A stretch of DNA of 64,000 nt. Origin: Cellulosimicrobium cellulans. GTDB lineage: Bacteria > Actinomycetota > Actinomycetes > Actinomycetales > Cellulomonadaceae. The notes under the pieces are model-generated. The model was given only the letters and a program-made list of their open reading frames with translations. It had not been told where the DNA came from and did no database searches. Shown piece by piece: positions 42,342-51,249 of this stretch. The stretch spans positions 682,001-746,000 of the forward strand of contig NZ_JAFBCN010000001.1 of NCBI RefSeq assembly GCF_016907755.1. The letters run 5' to 3'. Positions within the stretch are counted from its first letter, which is position 1. Every line of letters begins with the position of its first letter. Made by a program: the position numbers and the translations under genes.

Positions 42342-42376
42342 TGGCCCGTTTTTGCGCCGCGTGGCCCATAATGATC
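42342..42376 (+). promoter_or_regulatory. Promoter region of the LytTR regulator with TGGCCC direct repeats
   Basis: TGGCCCGTT (42342) and TGGCCCATA (42362) are spaced 20 bases, and TAATGA (from 42369) is a plausible -10 box in an unusually AT-rich patch. The repeats do not match the CGACNG..CGTGC operator upstream of the GH3 genes, so another factor or a different LytTR half-site is implied. Confidence 0.4.
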
Positions 42377-42499
42377 GGGGCCCGCCGCGTGTCGGCGGGC
42401 GAATCGGCAACGGAAGAGCAGGGCGGGTCGCGACGGCACACGGCAGTGTCCGGTCGGCGCGGGCACGCCCGGGGGGCGTAGTCCCTGGAGAACGGCATC

Positions 42500-43213
42500 G
42501 TGATCAGGATCGGCATCGTGGAGGACGACCCCGCGAGCAGCGCGCTGCTCGTGGAGTACCTGCGACGGTACGAGAGCGAGCACGACGAACAGTTCGCCGT
42601 CGCGATGTTCACGGACGGCGCGCAGGTCGTCGCCGGGTACCGGCCGGACTTCGACATCCTGCTGCTCGACGTCGAGATGCCGCACCTGGACGGGTTCAGC
42701 GCCGCCCACCGCATCCGGCAGGTCGACGCCGACGTCGTGCTGATCTTCATCACCAACATGACGCAGCACGCGATCAAGGGCTACGAGGTCGACGCGCTGA
42801 GCTACATGCTCAAGCCGCTGCGGTACTTCGCGTTCTCGCAGGAGCTCAAGCGCTCGGTCGCGCGGATCCGACGGCGGTCGGCCGACTACCTGCTGCTCGC
42901 GGTCGACGGCGGGCTCGCGCGCGTCGCGACCGACGACATCGTCTTCCTCGAGAGCGCCAAGCACCGCACGACCGTGCACACCGTCGACGGACGGCACTCC
43001 GTGGTCGGGCCGCTCAAGGCGCTCGAGGCGCAGCTCGAGGGCAAGGACTTCTTCCGGAGCAACAGCGGCTACCTCGTGAACCTGCGGCACGTGCTGGCCA
43101 TCCAGGGCAGCAGCGTGCTCCTGGTCGGCGGGCACGACCTGCTCATCAGCCGTGCCCGCAAGAAGGCGTTCCTCGCGGCGCTGACCGACTACCTCGGGGA
43201 GCGGCGCGCATGA
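42500..43213 (+). CDS. LytTR-family response regulator
   Basis: 237 residues from GTG 42500. The receiver domain has the acidic pair EDD at 8-10, the phosphoacceptor D57 in DILLLDVEMPHLDGF, and LSYMLKPLRY carrying the conserved lysine. The C-terminal LytTR DNA-binding domain (about 135-237) shows ARVATDDIVFLESAKHRTTVHT and FFRSNSGYLVNLRHVLAI. This is the AgrA/VirR type. It overlaps the sensor kinase start as ATGA. LytTR domains bind direct repeats about two helical turns apart, which exist upstream of two downstream GH3 genes. GGAG lies 10 bases before the start. Confidence 0.94.
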   Translation: MIRIGIVEDDPASSALLVEYLRRYESEHDEQFAVAMFTDGAQVVAGYRPDFDILLLDVEMPHLDGFSAAHRIRQVDADVVLIFITNMTQHAIKGYEVDALSYMLKPLRYFAFSQELKRSVARIRRRSADYLLLAVDGGLARVATDDIVFLESAKHRTTVHTVDGRHSVVGPLKALEAQLEGKDFFRSNSGYLVNLRHVLAIQGSSVLLVGGHDLLISRARKKAFLAALTDYLGERRA

Positions 43214-44595
43214 CCCAGGCGGCCTCGATCCTGGAGACCCTGCCGGACATCCCGCGTGCGCTGACCGGGCTGGCCGAGTGGCTCGCGTGCCTCGTCTACG
43301 TGCTCCTGCGGCGACCGCGGCTGCCTCGCCCGCGGCTCGTCCTGCTCGCCGCCGCAGCGCTCGGCGCGCAGGTCGGCGTGCAGGCCCTCGCCGACCTGCT
43401 CCCGCGGCAGCTCTGGACCGTGGGCATGGCGGCCGCGGTCGCGTGCATGTACGGGTTCATCGTCGCGGCGGCGCGTGTCTCGGCGCGGGACGCGGGGTAC
43501 TTCGCGGCCCGCGCGCTCGTGCTCGCCGAGCTCGTGGCGGCCCTGCACTGGCAGGTCCACTGCTTCTTCTTCCTGCCCGAGGGCCGGCCGGGGACGGCGT
43601 GGCAGGTCGCGTTCTTCGTCCTCGTCTACGCGGTCGGGTACGGGGTCGCGTACGTCGTCGAGTCCCGGCACTTCCGCCCCGACCAGGAGCTCGACGTCAC
43701 GGTCGGCGAGCTCGCGTCGGCCGTCGCGATCGCGCTCGTGACGTTCTTCATGAGCAACATCAGCTTCCTCAACGCCAACACCCCGTTCAGCGGGCGCCTC
43801 GGGCTGGAGATCTTCTACATCCGCACGCTCGTGGACCTGTGCGGGTTCGTGGCGCTGTACGCGCAGCAGGGACAGCGGCTCCAGCACCAGGCGCGGTCCG
43901 AGGTGCGGGCGATCGACGAGATGCTCCGCCGCCAGCACGAGCAGTACCTCCAGTCCAAGCGGAACATGAAGATCGTCCACCGCAAGTACCACGACCTCAA
44001 GCACCAGATCGGCGTGATCCGGGCCGAGGTGGACCCGCGCCGGCGGGCGTCCTACCTGGACGACCTGGAGGCCAGCATCTCCGGCCACGCCCGGCAGGCG
44101 GACACCGGGAACGGGGTGCTCGACGTCATCCTCACGACGAAGAGCCAGGAGTGCGCCGAGCGCGACATCGACCTCACGTGCGTGGTCGACGGCGCGCTGC
44201 TCGACTTCATGTCCGCGATGGACGTCGCCGCCGTGTTCGGCAACGCGCTGGACAACGCGATCGACGGCGTCATGGCGGTGCCCGACCCGGAGCAGCGGAT
44301 CATCAAGGTCGCCGTCTACGCGCGCGACCGGTTCGTGCTGCTGACGGTGGAGAACTACTTCTCCGGCGAGCTCCACACCGAGGGCGGCGACATCGTCACG
44401 CGGCGTGCCGACAGGACCCGGCACGGGTACGGGCTCAAGTCCATCCGGTACACCGCGGAGAAGTACGGCGGCTCCATGACGGTCAACACCGAGGACCGAT
44501 GGTTCCTGCTCCGCGTGCTGCTCCCCCTGCCGCAGGACCGTCCGCCCACCGCCGCCGCACGCCGGTCGGTCACGTCGGGGGCCACCACCGCGTAG
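43210..44595 (+). CDS. GHKL-type sensor histidine kinase (AgrC/VirS-like)
   Basis: 461 residues. About six membrane helices occupy residues 20-220, with no separate outside domain, as in peptide-sensing AgrC. The H-box YHDLKHQIGVI places the phosphorylated histidine at about 261. The GHKL ATPase shows the N-box GNALDNAIDG (about 345-353) and HGYGLKSIRYTAEKYGG. It is coupled by an ATGA overlap to the LytTR regulator. No AgrD-like peptide or AgrB protease gene is visible nearby, so the signal is unknown; cell-wall or sugar-related cues fit the neighbouring GH3 genes. Confidence 0.92.
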   Translation: MTQAASILETLPDIPRALTGLAEWLACLVYVLLRRPRLPRPRLVLLAAAALGAQVGVQALADLLPRQLWTVGMAAAVACMYGFIVAAARVSARDAGYFAARALVLAELVAALHWQVHCFFFLPEGRPGTAWQVAFFVLVYAVGYGVAYVVESRHFRPDQELDVTVGELASAVAIALVTFFMSNISFLNANTPFSGRLGLEIFYIRTLVDLCGFVALYAQQGQRLQHQARSEVRAIDEMLRRQHEQYLQSKRNMKIVHRKYHDLKHQIGVIRAEVDPRRRASYLDDLEASISGHARQADTGNGVLDVILTTKSQECAERDIDLTCVVDGALLDFMSAMDVAAVFGNALDNAIDGVMAVPDPEQRIIKVAVYARDRFVLLTVENYFSGELHTEGGDIVTRRADRTRHGYGLKSIRYTAEKYGGSMTVNTEDRWFLLRVLLPLPQDRPPTAAARRSVTSGATTA

Positions 44596-44657
44596 ACCTT
44601 CCGGGCCGACCCGACGGGACTTCCGACCCCCGCGCCGTGACCCCGTCGTGACCTCGC

Positions 44658-44728
44658 CGACCGATCGTGCACGCAAAGCGACGGTTCGTGCACCGGGCCG
44701 CCCGGGCCGCCCGCGCCGTCCATAGCGT
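44658..44728 (+). promoter_or_regulatory. Direct-repeat operator and promoter of the first GH3 gene
   Basis: Two copies of CGACNG..CGTGC begin at 44658 and 44679, 21 bases apart, in a 35-base block (44658-44692). TAGCGT follows at 44723-44728, exactly 30 bases later. The same arrangement with the same 30-base spacing is found at 47910-47980. A 21-base period and a position just upstream of the -35 region are typical for LytTR activators. Confidence 0.75.
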
Positions 44729-44862
44729 GGCGGCGCGGCTCAGGACCACGACGTCCCGGGCCTCGACGGGTTCGCAGAGCTCGTCAGCCACGCACGTGCC
44801 CCGGGTGGGGCGGCGGGGACGGCGCGGTGGCCGACGAGCGCGGAGACGACAAGGGAAGGTCG

Positions 44863-47259
44863 ATGAAGACAACGACAACGGCGGGAAAGCTCGACGGCAG
44901 GGCGGCACGCGTCCGGGGAGCGGCGGCGCTCGCGGGCCTGGCCCTCGTGGCCACCGCAGGGTGCACGGCCGGCACCCCGGACAAGGAGAGCGCGTCGGAC
45001 GCGTTCACCACGCGGGAGGTCACCGACGGGACCACGGCCTTCGTGGTCGTCGACAACCCGGGTGACGGCCCCACGCTCTCGTACGGTGCGGACAGCGCCG
45101 TCGAGCTGCTGACCGAGGAGGTCGACGGCCAGAAGCTCGCGTTCAAGGACATGAACGCGAACGGGACGCTCGACACCTGGGAGGACTGGCGCGAGAGCGC
45201 GCAGGACCGCGCCGCGGCGCTGTCCGAGGAGCTGACGATCGAGCAGATCGCCGGCCTCATGCTGTTCAGCTCGCACGAGCGGTCGCCCGCGGACGGGCTG
45301 ACCGACGCGCAGAAGGAGTACCTGACCGACTCCCACCTGCGCAACGTGCTCAACGCCGGCCCCAACGACGTCGAGGCCAACGTCACCTGGTCCAACCAGA
45401 TGCAGGCCTTCGCCGAGTCGCTCGCGACCGCGGACGAGCCCTACGTGCCGGTGAACTTCAGCTCCGACCCGCGCTCGACGGCCGGCGCGTCGGACTACAA
45501 CGCCTCGGGCGACATCTCCCGGTGGCCGTCCAACCTCGGCCTCGCGGCGACGTTCGACGCGGAGCAGACGCAGAAGTTCGGTGAGGCGGCGTCGGCCGAG
45601 TACCGCGCGCTGGGCATCGCCACGGCGCTCAGCCCGCAGATCGACCTCGCGACCGAGCCGCGCTGGCTGCGCGTGGACGGCACGTTCGGCGAGGACGTCG
45701 CCCTCAGCACCGAGATGGCCCAGGCCTACGTGAGCGGCTTCCAGGGCACCCCGGGCCAGGAGGGCTGGGGGACCGAGTCGGTCAACGCGATGATCAAGCA
45801 CTGGGCCGGCGACGGGCCCGGCGAGGGCGGCCGCGAGTCCCACACGACCGCGGGCAAGTACGGCGTGTACCCGGGCGGCAACTTCGACCAGCACACCGAG
45901 CCGTTCGTCGGCGCGCTCGACGCGGCGGCGGTCATGTCCGCCTACTCGATCGCGCTGGACGGCGAGGGGCAGCCGCTGTTCGGCGAGCGCGTCGGCTCGG
46001 CCTACGACTCGAAGCGCCTGAGCATCCTGCGCGACGACAACGGCTACGGCGGCGTCGTCGTCACGGACTGGGGCGTCACCGCCGGCGGCACCACGGACCC
46101 CGACGCGATGATCGGGACGTCGTGGGGCGTCGAGGACCTCACGGTCGAGGAGCGCCACTACGCGATCCTCAAGAACGGCGTGGACATGTTCGGCGGCAAC
46201 AACGCCGTCGAGCCCGTCCTGGCGGCCCACGACCTGTGGCAGCAGGACTTCGAGGCGGGCACGAACGACGTCGACGCCGACACCCGCTTCCGCGAGTCCG
46301 GCGCGCGCATCCTCACCATGCTGTTCCAGCCGGGCCTGTACGAGGACGCGTACCTCGACCTCGACGCCTCCACGGCGACGGTCGGCAGCGAGGACAAGGT
46401 CGACGCCGGCTACGAGGCGCAGCTCGACTCCGTCGTCATGCTGAAGAACGACGGGACCGTCGCGGCCTCGGACGCCGAGGCGTGGAAGGACAAGACGGTC
46501 TACGTCCCGCGCTCCTACGACACCGGCTTCGCGGGCGTGTTCGGCCCGGGCGAGTACACCGAGGGGCCCGGCATCACGCAGGAGACCGCCGAGGAGTACT
46601 TCGGGAAGGTCGTCACCGACGAGGCCGTGACCGACGCCGACGGCAAGGTCACGAGCTACACCGCGCCGGACCTGTCCGACGTCGACCTCGTGCTCGTGGG
46701 CATGAAGAGCCCCAACAACGGCAACCCGTTCTCGCAGGCCGGCCACGACAGCGAGACCGGCGAGTGGTACCCGCTGTCGCTGCAGTACCGCCCGTACACC
46801 GCGGACGGCGCGAACGTGCGTCAGACGTCGATCTCCGGCGACCTGCTCCCGGACGGGACGCAGGAGAACCGGTCCTACTACGGCAAGACCTCGCGGATCG
46901 CGAACGAGTCGGACCTCGACGCGTTCGACCGGGCGCTCGCGGCCGTCGAGGCGTCGGGCAAGGACATCCCGGTGATCACCGTCCTCAAGGCGACGAACCC
47001 GACGATCCCGGCCGAGTTCGAGTCGCGGTCCGACGCGATCCTCGTCGGCTTCGGGGTCAGCGACCAGGCGCTCATCGAGTCGGCCCTCGGCCTGCACGAG
47101 ACGCAGGGCCGGCTGCCGATCGGCTTCCCCGCGTCGATGGACGCGGTCGAGAAGCAGCTCGAGGACGTCGGCGAGGACGCGGAGCCCTACACCGACGCGG
47201 CGGGCAACGCGTACGCGTTCGGCTTCGGCCTGAACTTCAGCGGGCCGATCACGGACTGA
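44863..47259 (+). CDS. Glycoside hydrolase family 3 lipoprotein (beta-glucosidase-like)
   Basis: 798 residues from ATG 44863 (AAGGGAAGG upstream; ATG 44827 also in frame). A lipoprotein signal ends in LVATAGC (Cys 34), so the enzyme is tethered outside. An EF-hand-like calcium loop DMNANGTLDTWEDW is at 96-109. The GH3 barrel follows with LSPQIDLATEPRWLRVDGTFGED, MIKHWAGDGPGEGGRESH and the nucleophile Asp402 in VVVTDWG. The C-terminal GH3_C domain includes VVMLKNDG. It probably releases glucose or xylose from beta-linked oligosaccharides; the substrate is not readable. Its promoter carries the shared direct-repeat operator. Confidence 0.9.
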   Translation: MKTTTTAGKLDGRAARVRGAAALAGLALVATAGCTAGTPDKESASDAFTTREVTDGTTAFVVVDNPGDGPTLSYGADSAVELLTEEVDGQKLAFKDMNANGTLDTWEDWRESAQDRAAALSEELTIEQIAGLMLFSSHERSPADGLTDAQKEYLTDSHLRNVLNAGPNDVEANVTWSNQMQAFAESLATADEPYVPVNFSSDPRSTAGASDYNASGDISRWPSNLGLAATFDAEQTQKFGEAASAEYRALGIATALSPQIDLATEPRWLRVDGTFGEDVALSTEMAQAYVSGFQGTPGQEGWGTESVNAMIKHWAGDGPGEGGRESHTTAGKYGVYPGGNFDQHTEPFVGALDAAAVMSAYSIALDGEGQPLFGERVGSAYDSKRLSILRDDNGYGGVVVTDWGVTAGGTTDPDAMIGTSWGVEDLTVEERHYAILKNGVDMFGGNNAVEPVLAAHDLWQQDFEAGTNDVDADTRFRESGARILTMLFQPGLYEDAYLDLDASTATVGSEDKVDAGYEAQLDSVVMLKNDGTVAASDAEAWKDKTVYVPRSYDTGFAGVFGPGEYTEGPGITQETAEEYFGKVVTDEAVTDADGKVTSYTAPDLSDVDLVLVGMKSPNNGNPFSQAGHDSETGEWYPLSLQYRPYTADGANVRQTSISGDLLPDGTQENRSYYGKTSRIANESDLDAFDRALAAVEASGKDIPVITVLKATNPTIPAEFESRSDAILVGFGVSDQALIESALGLHETQGRLPIGFPASMDAVEKQLEDVGEDAEPYTDAAGNAYAFGFGLNFSGPITD

Positions 47260-47269
47260 CGGACCGCAC

Positions 47270-47301
47270 GGGCGGGCGGTCGCACGAGCGGCCGCCCGCC
47301 C
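47270..47301 (+). terminator. Hairpin after the first GH3 gene
   Basis: A 10-bp perfect GC stem (47270-47279 with 47292-47301) with a 12-base loop, 10 bases beyond the stop. It may only weaken read-through into the small lipoprotein gene. Confidence 0.5.
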
Positions 47302-47384
47302 GGGCAGGCGGCGCCCGCACGGCGCCGTCCGCCCGACCAGGCCGCGGGGTGGGCCCGCGGCGCGAACGAACCAAGGAGCAGGAA

Positions 47385-47798
47385 GTGAAGCGGAACAAGG
47401 CGTTGACCACGGGGATCGGGCTGCTCGTCGCCGTCACGGGGGCCTTCGGGCTGACGGCGTGCGGGAGCGGGGACGACTCCGCCGGCGGGTCCTCGTCGGA
47501 GAGCGAGTCGGCCGACGTCGACGTGGCGACCGACCTCGAGAACGCGCGCACGGCGGTCGCCGACGCGCTGGCCGAGGACGACAGCTGGGCGCAGATCATG
47601 CTCGCCAGCGACGTCAAGGAGCCGACCGTGAAGTACGGCCTCCTCGTGGTGCCCTTCGTTCCCTCGGACGCCGCCTCGCGCGTCCAGGGCACGATCGACA
47701 TCAAGGACGGCGAGTACACGATCGAGGCCGACTCCGCCGCGACCGGCGAGACCTGGCAGATCGACCAGGACGGCACCATCACCCCGGCCGGGAAGTAG
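47385..47798 (+). CDS. Small lipoprotein between GH3 genes
   Basis: 137 residues from GTG 47385 with AAGGAG upstream. MKRNK, a hydrophobic core and the lipobox FGLTAC predict a lipid-anchored product. A Ser/Glu-rich linker precedes a compact domain: an ATDLENARTAVADALAEDDS helix, then strands KYGLLVVPFVP, RVQGTIDIKDGEYTIEADSA and TWQIDQDGTITPAGK. I do not recognise the family. Its position between two exported GH3 enzymes suggests a sugar-binding, inhibitor or assembly role, which is guesswork. Confidence 0.8.
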   Translation: MKRNKALTTGIGLLVAVTGAFGLTACGSGDDSAGGSSSESESADVDVATDLENARTAVADALAEDDSWAQIMLASDVKEPTVKYGLLVVPFVPSDAASRVQGTIDIKDGEYTIEADSAATGETWQIDQDGTITPAGK

Positions 47799-47805
47799 CC
47801 CACCC

Positions 47806-47871
47806 GTGCCTCGTCCCTCCGGCGGGCCGCTCGGGCGGATCGCCGGGCGGATCGTCGGACGGACGAGGCAC
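47806..47871 (+). terminator. Long hairpin after the small lipoprotein gene
   Basis: Arms of 11 bp (47806-47816 with 47861-47871) enclose about 44 GC-rich bases. It begins 7 bases after the lipoprotein stop and ends 38 bases before the direct-repeat operator of the next promoter, separating the two transcription units. Confidence 0.6.
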
Positions 47872-47909
47872 CACCCAGGGCACGAAACGACACGGGTCGG
47901 GCACGACGA

Positions 47910-47980
47910 CGACTGTCCGTGCCGCAGAAACGACCGATCGTGCAGCCGCGGCGGGCGGCGCCGAACCCCGCTCCTAGCCT
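47910..47980 (+). promoter_or_regulatory. Direct-repeat operator and promoter of the permuted GH3 gene
   Basis: A 35-base block (47910-47944) has CGACNG..CGTGC copies at 47910 and 47931, aligned without gaps to 44658-44692. TAGCCT follows at 47975-47980, again exactly 30 bases after the block. The transcript would start near 47987, about 26 bases ahead of GTG 48013. Confidence 0.75.
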
Positions 47981-48012
47981 GAGGAACGGGCCCGCACTCG
48001 AGGAGGAATGCA

Positions 48013-51006
48013 GTGAACGCCAGGGCGAAGAACGCCGACGGTGGCAGGACGCCGATGTCGAACAAGAAGTTCCTGTGGATCTGGGTACCCGTGCTCGCGA
48101 CGGTGACCGTGCTCGTCGTCGTCGCGAACGTCGCGCTCAACGTCGCGGGCGGCTGGGTCGCGTCCCAGCTCGGGTCCGGTACCTACACGTTCACCAACTC
48201 CGAGGAGTCCTCGGGCTGGGACACCGAGTACTACACGGCCGAGCACGACAGCCAGGAGTCCGTGGACGAGGCCGCGAAGGCGCTCGTCGAGGAGATCGCC
48301 GCCGGCGGCATCGTCCTCGCGAAGAACGAGGCCGGCGCGCTGCCCCTCGCCGCGGACGCCCGCGTGACCATGCTGGGTCGCGCGTCCGCGGACCCGGTGT
48401 TCGGCGGCTCGGGCTCCGGATCGGTCGACACCAACTCCGCGGTGACCGTCCGGGGCGGCCTCGAGAACGCGGGCCTCACGGTCAACGGCGACGTCTACGC
48501 CACGATCGAGGCGTTCGCGGCGGAGAACCCGCGCGGCCACATCGAGATGGACAACCCCGACGCGTCGAGCTACACGATCGGCGAGCTGCCCGTCGGCGAC
48601 TACGAGGCGCAGTCCGGGACGTTCGCCGAGTTCGGCGACGCCGCGATCGTCACGATCGGCCGCCCCGGCGGCGAGGGCGGCGACCTCACGCGCGACATGA
48701 CGGGTTGGGACGACAACGCTGAGCCCGGCCAGCACCAGCTCGAGCTCAACAAGGACGAGAAGGACCTCATCGCGCTCGCGACGGCGAGCTTCGACACGGT
48801 CGTCGTGGTCGTCAACGCGTCCACGACCCTCGAGCTCGGCGAGCTGCAGGCCGACCCCGCGGTCGACGCGATCCTGCTCGCGGGCTCGCCCGGCGCCACC
48901 GGCTTCAACTCCCTGGGCACGATCCTCACGGGCGAGGTCAACCCGTCCGGCCGCACGACCGACGTCTGGGCCGCGGACTTCACCGCCGACCCGACGTTCG
49001 CGAACTTCGGCAGCTTCTTCTACTCGAACATCGACGCGTCCTACCCGGTCTCGACGGTCGAGAAGGCGACGTCCAACGCGACCGTCACGAGCAACGCGCC
49101 CTTCGTCGACTACACCGAGGGCATCTACGTCGGGTACCGGTACTACGAGACCGCGGCGGCCGAGGGCTTCGTCGACTACGACGACGCCGTGGTCTACCCG
49201 TTCGGGTACGGCCTCAGCTACACCGACTTCGCCTGGGCCGTCACGGGCACGGAGGCGGGCGACGTCGACGGGACCGTGGCGGTCACGGTCGAGGTCACGA
49301 ACACCGGCGCCGTCGCGGGCCGCGACGTGGTCGAGCTCTACTACACCGCGCCGTACACGCCGGGCGGCATCGAGAAGTCCGAGGTCGTCCTGGGCGACTT
49401 CGCCAAGACGGGCGTGATCGAGCCGGGCGCGAGCGAGACCGTGACCCTGGAGATCGCCGTCGAGGACATGGCGTCCTACGACCACCTGGGCGAGAAGGCG
49501 TACGTGCTGGAGGCGGGCGACTACACGATCAGCCTGCGCACCGACTCCCACACCGTCGCGGCGGGCACCGCGCCGATCACCTACCCGGTCGCGTCCGACG
49601 TCGTGTACGCGGGCGAGGACCACCGCGCGACGGACCGCGCCGAGGTGACCAACCGGTTCGACGACGTCTCGGCGCGCTTCAGCGCCGAGGGCGGCGCCGG
49701 CACCGTCGTGCCGATGTCCCGCGCCGACTTCGCGGGCACGTTCCCGCAGGCCCCGACGGCCGAGCAGTCGGTCGCGGACGAGGCCACGCAGGACGGCTTC
49801 GCCGCCTGGGACTACGACGCCGAGGCCGCCGCGTTCGACGGCGAGATGCCGACGACGGGCGAGCGCTCCGACCTGACGCTCGTCGACCTGCGCGGGCTGC
49901 CCAAGGACGACCCGCAGTGGGACGAGCTGCTCGACTCCCTGACGGTCGGCGACATGACGGACATGCTGCTGAACGGCGCCTACCAGACGGCCGCGATCGC
50001 CTCGATCGCCAAGCCGCAGACGGTCGAGCCGGACGGCCCGGCGGGCTTCTCGTCCTTCATCAACTCGTCGATCAACGGCGTCGCGTACCCGTCCGAGGTC
50101 CTCATCGCGCAGACGTGGGACGTCGACCTCGGCACCGCGATGGGCACGATGATCGGCGAGGAGGCGCTCCAGAAGGGCCTCAACGGCTGGTACGCGCCGG
50201 CGGTGAACCTGCACCGCTCGCCGTTCGGCGGCCGCAACTTCGAGTACTACTCGGAGGACCCGCTCCTCTCGGGCCAGATGGCCGCCGCCGTGTCGAACGG
50301 CGCCGCGAGCAAGGGCGTCTACACGATGCTCAAGCACTTCGCGCTCAACGAGCAGGAGACGAACCGCGTCGACAACGGCCCCGCGACCTGGGCGACCGAG
50401 CAGACGATCCGCGAGCTCTACCTCAAGCCGTTCGAGCTCGCGATCAAGGACGTCACCCTGGACGTCCGGTACGTCGCGGACGACGAGGGCACGATCGAGG
50501 AGACGACGGTCGGGGCGCTCGGCATCATGAGCTCGTTCAACCGGATCGGCGCCACGTGGACGGGTGGCTCGAAGCCGCTCATGACGGACGTCCTGCGCGG
50601 CGAGTGGGGCTTCGAGGGCTTCGCGATCACGGACTTCAACCTGTACCCGTACATGAACCCCAACGAGGGCCTCGACGGGGGCACGGACCTGACGCTCACC
50701 TTCCAGCCGTCGAAGTCGTTCGGTGACACGACGTCCGCGAAGGCGGTCACGGACATCCGGAACGCGACCCACAACATCCTGTTCACCGTGGCCAACTCGA
50801 ACGCCATGAACGGGCTCGCCCCCGGCGCGACGGTCACCTACACGCCGCCCACGTGGGTCTACGTCCAGATCGGCGTGTCGGTCCTCCTCGGGCTGCTCGT
50901 CCTGGCCGGCGCGTTCCTCGTGACCCGCCGGGTCCGCCGCCACCGGGCGGCGAGCGAGGCGGCCCCGGCCCCCACCTCCGAGCCGGCGGTCCCCGCCGCC
51001 CGGTAG
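48013..51006 (+). CDS. Circularly permuted GH3 enzyme with a membrane helix at each end
   Basis: 997 residues from GTG 48013 (AGGAGG upstream). A helix at about 22-45 is followed by a GH3 C-terminal-type domain (AAGGIVLAKNEAGALPLAAD, then YEAQ...YVGYRYYETAA). A fibronectin III-like domain (TVAVTVEVTNTGAVAGRDVV) comes next, and only then the GH3 catalytic barrel (HRSPFGGRNFEYYSEDP, YTMLKHFALNEQETNR). The nucleophile is Asp874 in GFAITDFN. A C-terminal helix (about 952-975) and basic tail end the chain. Domain order is thus reversed relative to normal GH3, as reported for some Ruminococcus and Butyrivibrio enzymes. The catalytic part should face outside, held at both ends. Confidence 0.88.
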   Translation: MNARAKNADGGRTPMSNKKFLWIWVPVLATVTVLVVVANVALNVAGGWVASQLGSGTYTFTNSEESSGWDTEYYTAEHDSQESVDEAAKALVEEIAAGGIVLAKNEAGALPLAADARVTMLGRASADPVFGGSGSGSVDTNSAVTVRGGLENAGLTVNGDVYATIEAFAAENPRGHIEMDNPDASSYTIGELPVGDYEAQSGTFAEFGDAAIVTIGRPGGEGGDLTRDMTGWDDNAEPGQHQLELNKDEKDLIALATASFDTVVVVVNASTTLELGELQADPAVDAILLAGSPGATGFNSLGTILTGEVNPSGRTTDVWAADFTADPTFANFGSFFYSNIDASYPVSTVEKATSNATVTSNAPFVDYTEGIYVGYRYYETAAAEGFVDYDDAVVYPFGYGLSYTDFAWAVTGTEAGDVDGTVAVTVEVTNTGAVAGRDVVELYYTAPYTPGGIEKSEVVLGDFAKTGVIEPGASETVTLEIAVEDMASYDHLGEKAYVLEAGDYTISLRTDSHTVAAGTAPITYPVASDVVYAGEDHRATDRAEVTNRFDDVSARFSAEGGAGTVVPMSRADFAGTFPQAPTAEQSVADEATQDGFAAWDYDAEAAAFDGEMPTTGERSDLTLVDLRGLPKDDPQWDELLDSLTVGDMTDMLLNGAYQTAAIASIAKPQTVEPDGPAGFSSFINSSINGVAYPSEVLIAQTWDVDLGTAMGTMIGEEALQKGLNGWYAPAVNLHRSPFGGRNFEYYSEDPLLSGQMAAAVSNGAASKGVYTMLKHFALNEQETNRVDNGPATWATEQTIRELYLKPFELAIKDVTLDVRYVADDEGTIEETTVGALGIMSSFNRIGATWTGGSKPLMTDVLRGEWGFEGFAITDFNLYPYMNPNEGLDGGTDLTLTFQPSKSFGDTTSAKAVTDIRNATHNILFTVANSNAMNGLAPGATVTYTPPTWVYVQIGVSVLLGLLVLAGAFLVTRRVRRHRAASEAAPAPTSEPAVPAAR

Positions 51007-51020
51007 CCGGTGACCGTGAC

Positions 51021-51097
51021 CCCCGGGCGGGCGACCGCCCGGGGCCACGGCACCCGGCGCCGTCGGGCCGGTGGCGCCCACCACCGCCGGCCCGACG
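51021..51097 (+). terminator. Two hairpins between GH3 genes
   Basis: A 10-bp stem with a GCGA loop (51021-51030 with 51035-51044) and an 11-bp stem (51061-51071 with 51087-51097). The 243-base gap up to the third GH3 start shows no further gene and no copy of the CGACNG..CGTGC operator. Confidence 0.6.
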
Positions 51098-51249
51098 CCG
51101 GGGCCCCGGACCGCCGTCCGGCACCGGGTCCCCGCCCCGCACGTCCCGAGCGGCGCCGTCGCCGACGCACCGCCGACGGCCGGCCCCGCCCTGCCCGCAG
51201 ACCGCTCGGACAGACCCGCACGACCCCACGACCACGCAAGGAGAGCACC

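Noticed and set aside
42500-44595. A full agr quorum-sensing system
   Set aside because: The regulator and kinase are of the AgrA/AgrC type, but no AgrB-like protease or AgrD-like peptide frame is visible upstream or downstream.
51010-51249. An 80-residue N-terminal extension of the third GH3 enzyme
   Set aside because: The in-frame residues before GTG 51250 are Arg/Pro-rich and cross two hairpins; AAGGAG directly precedes GTG 51250.
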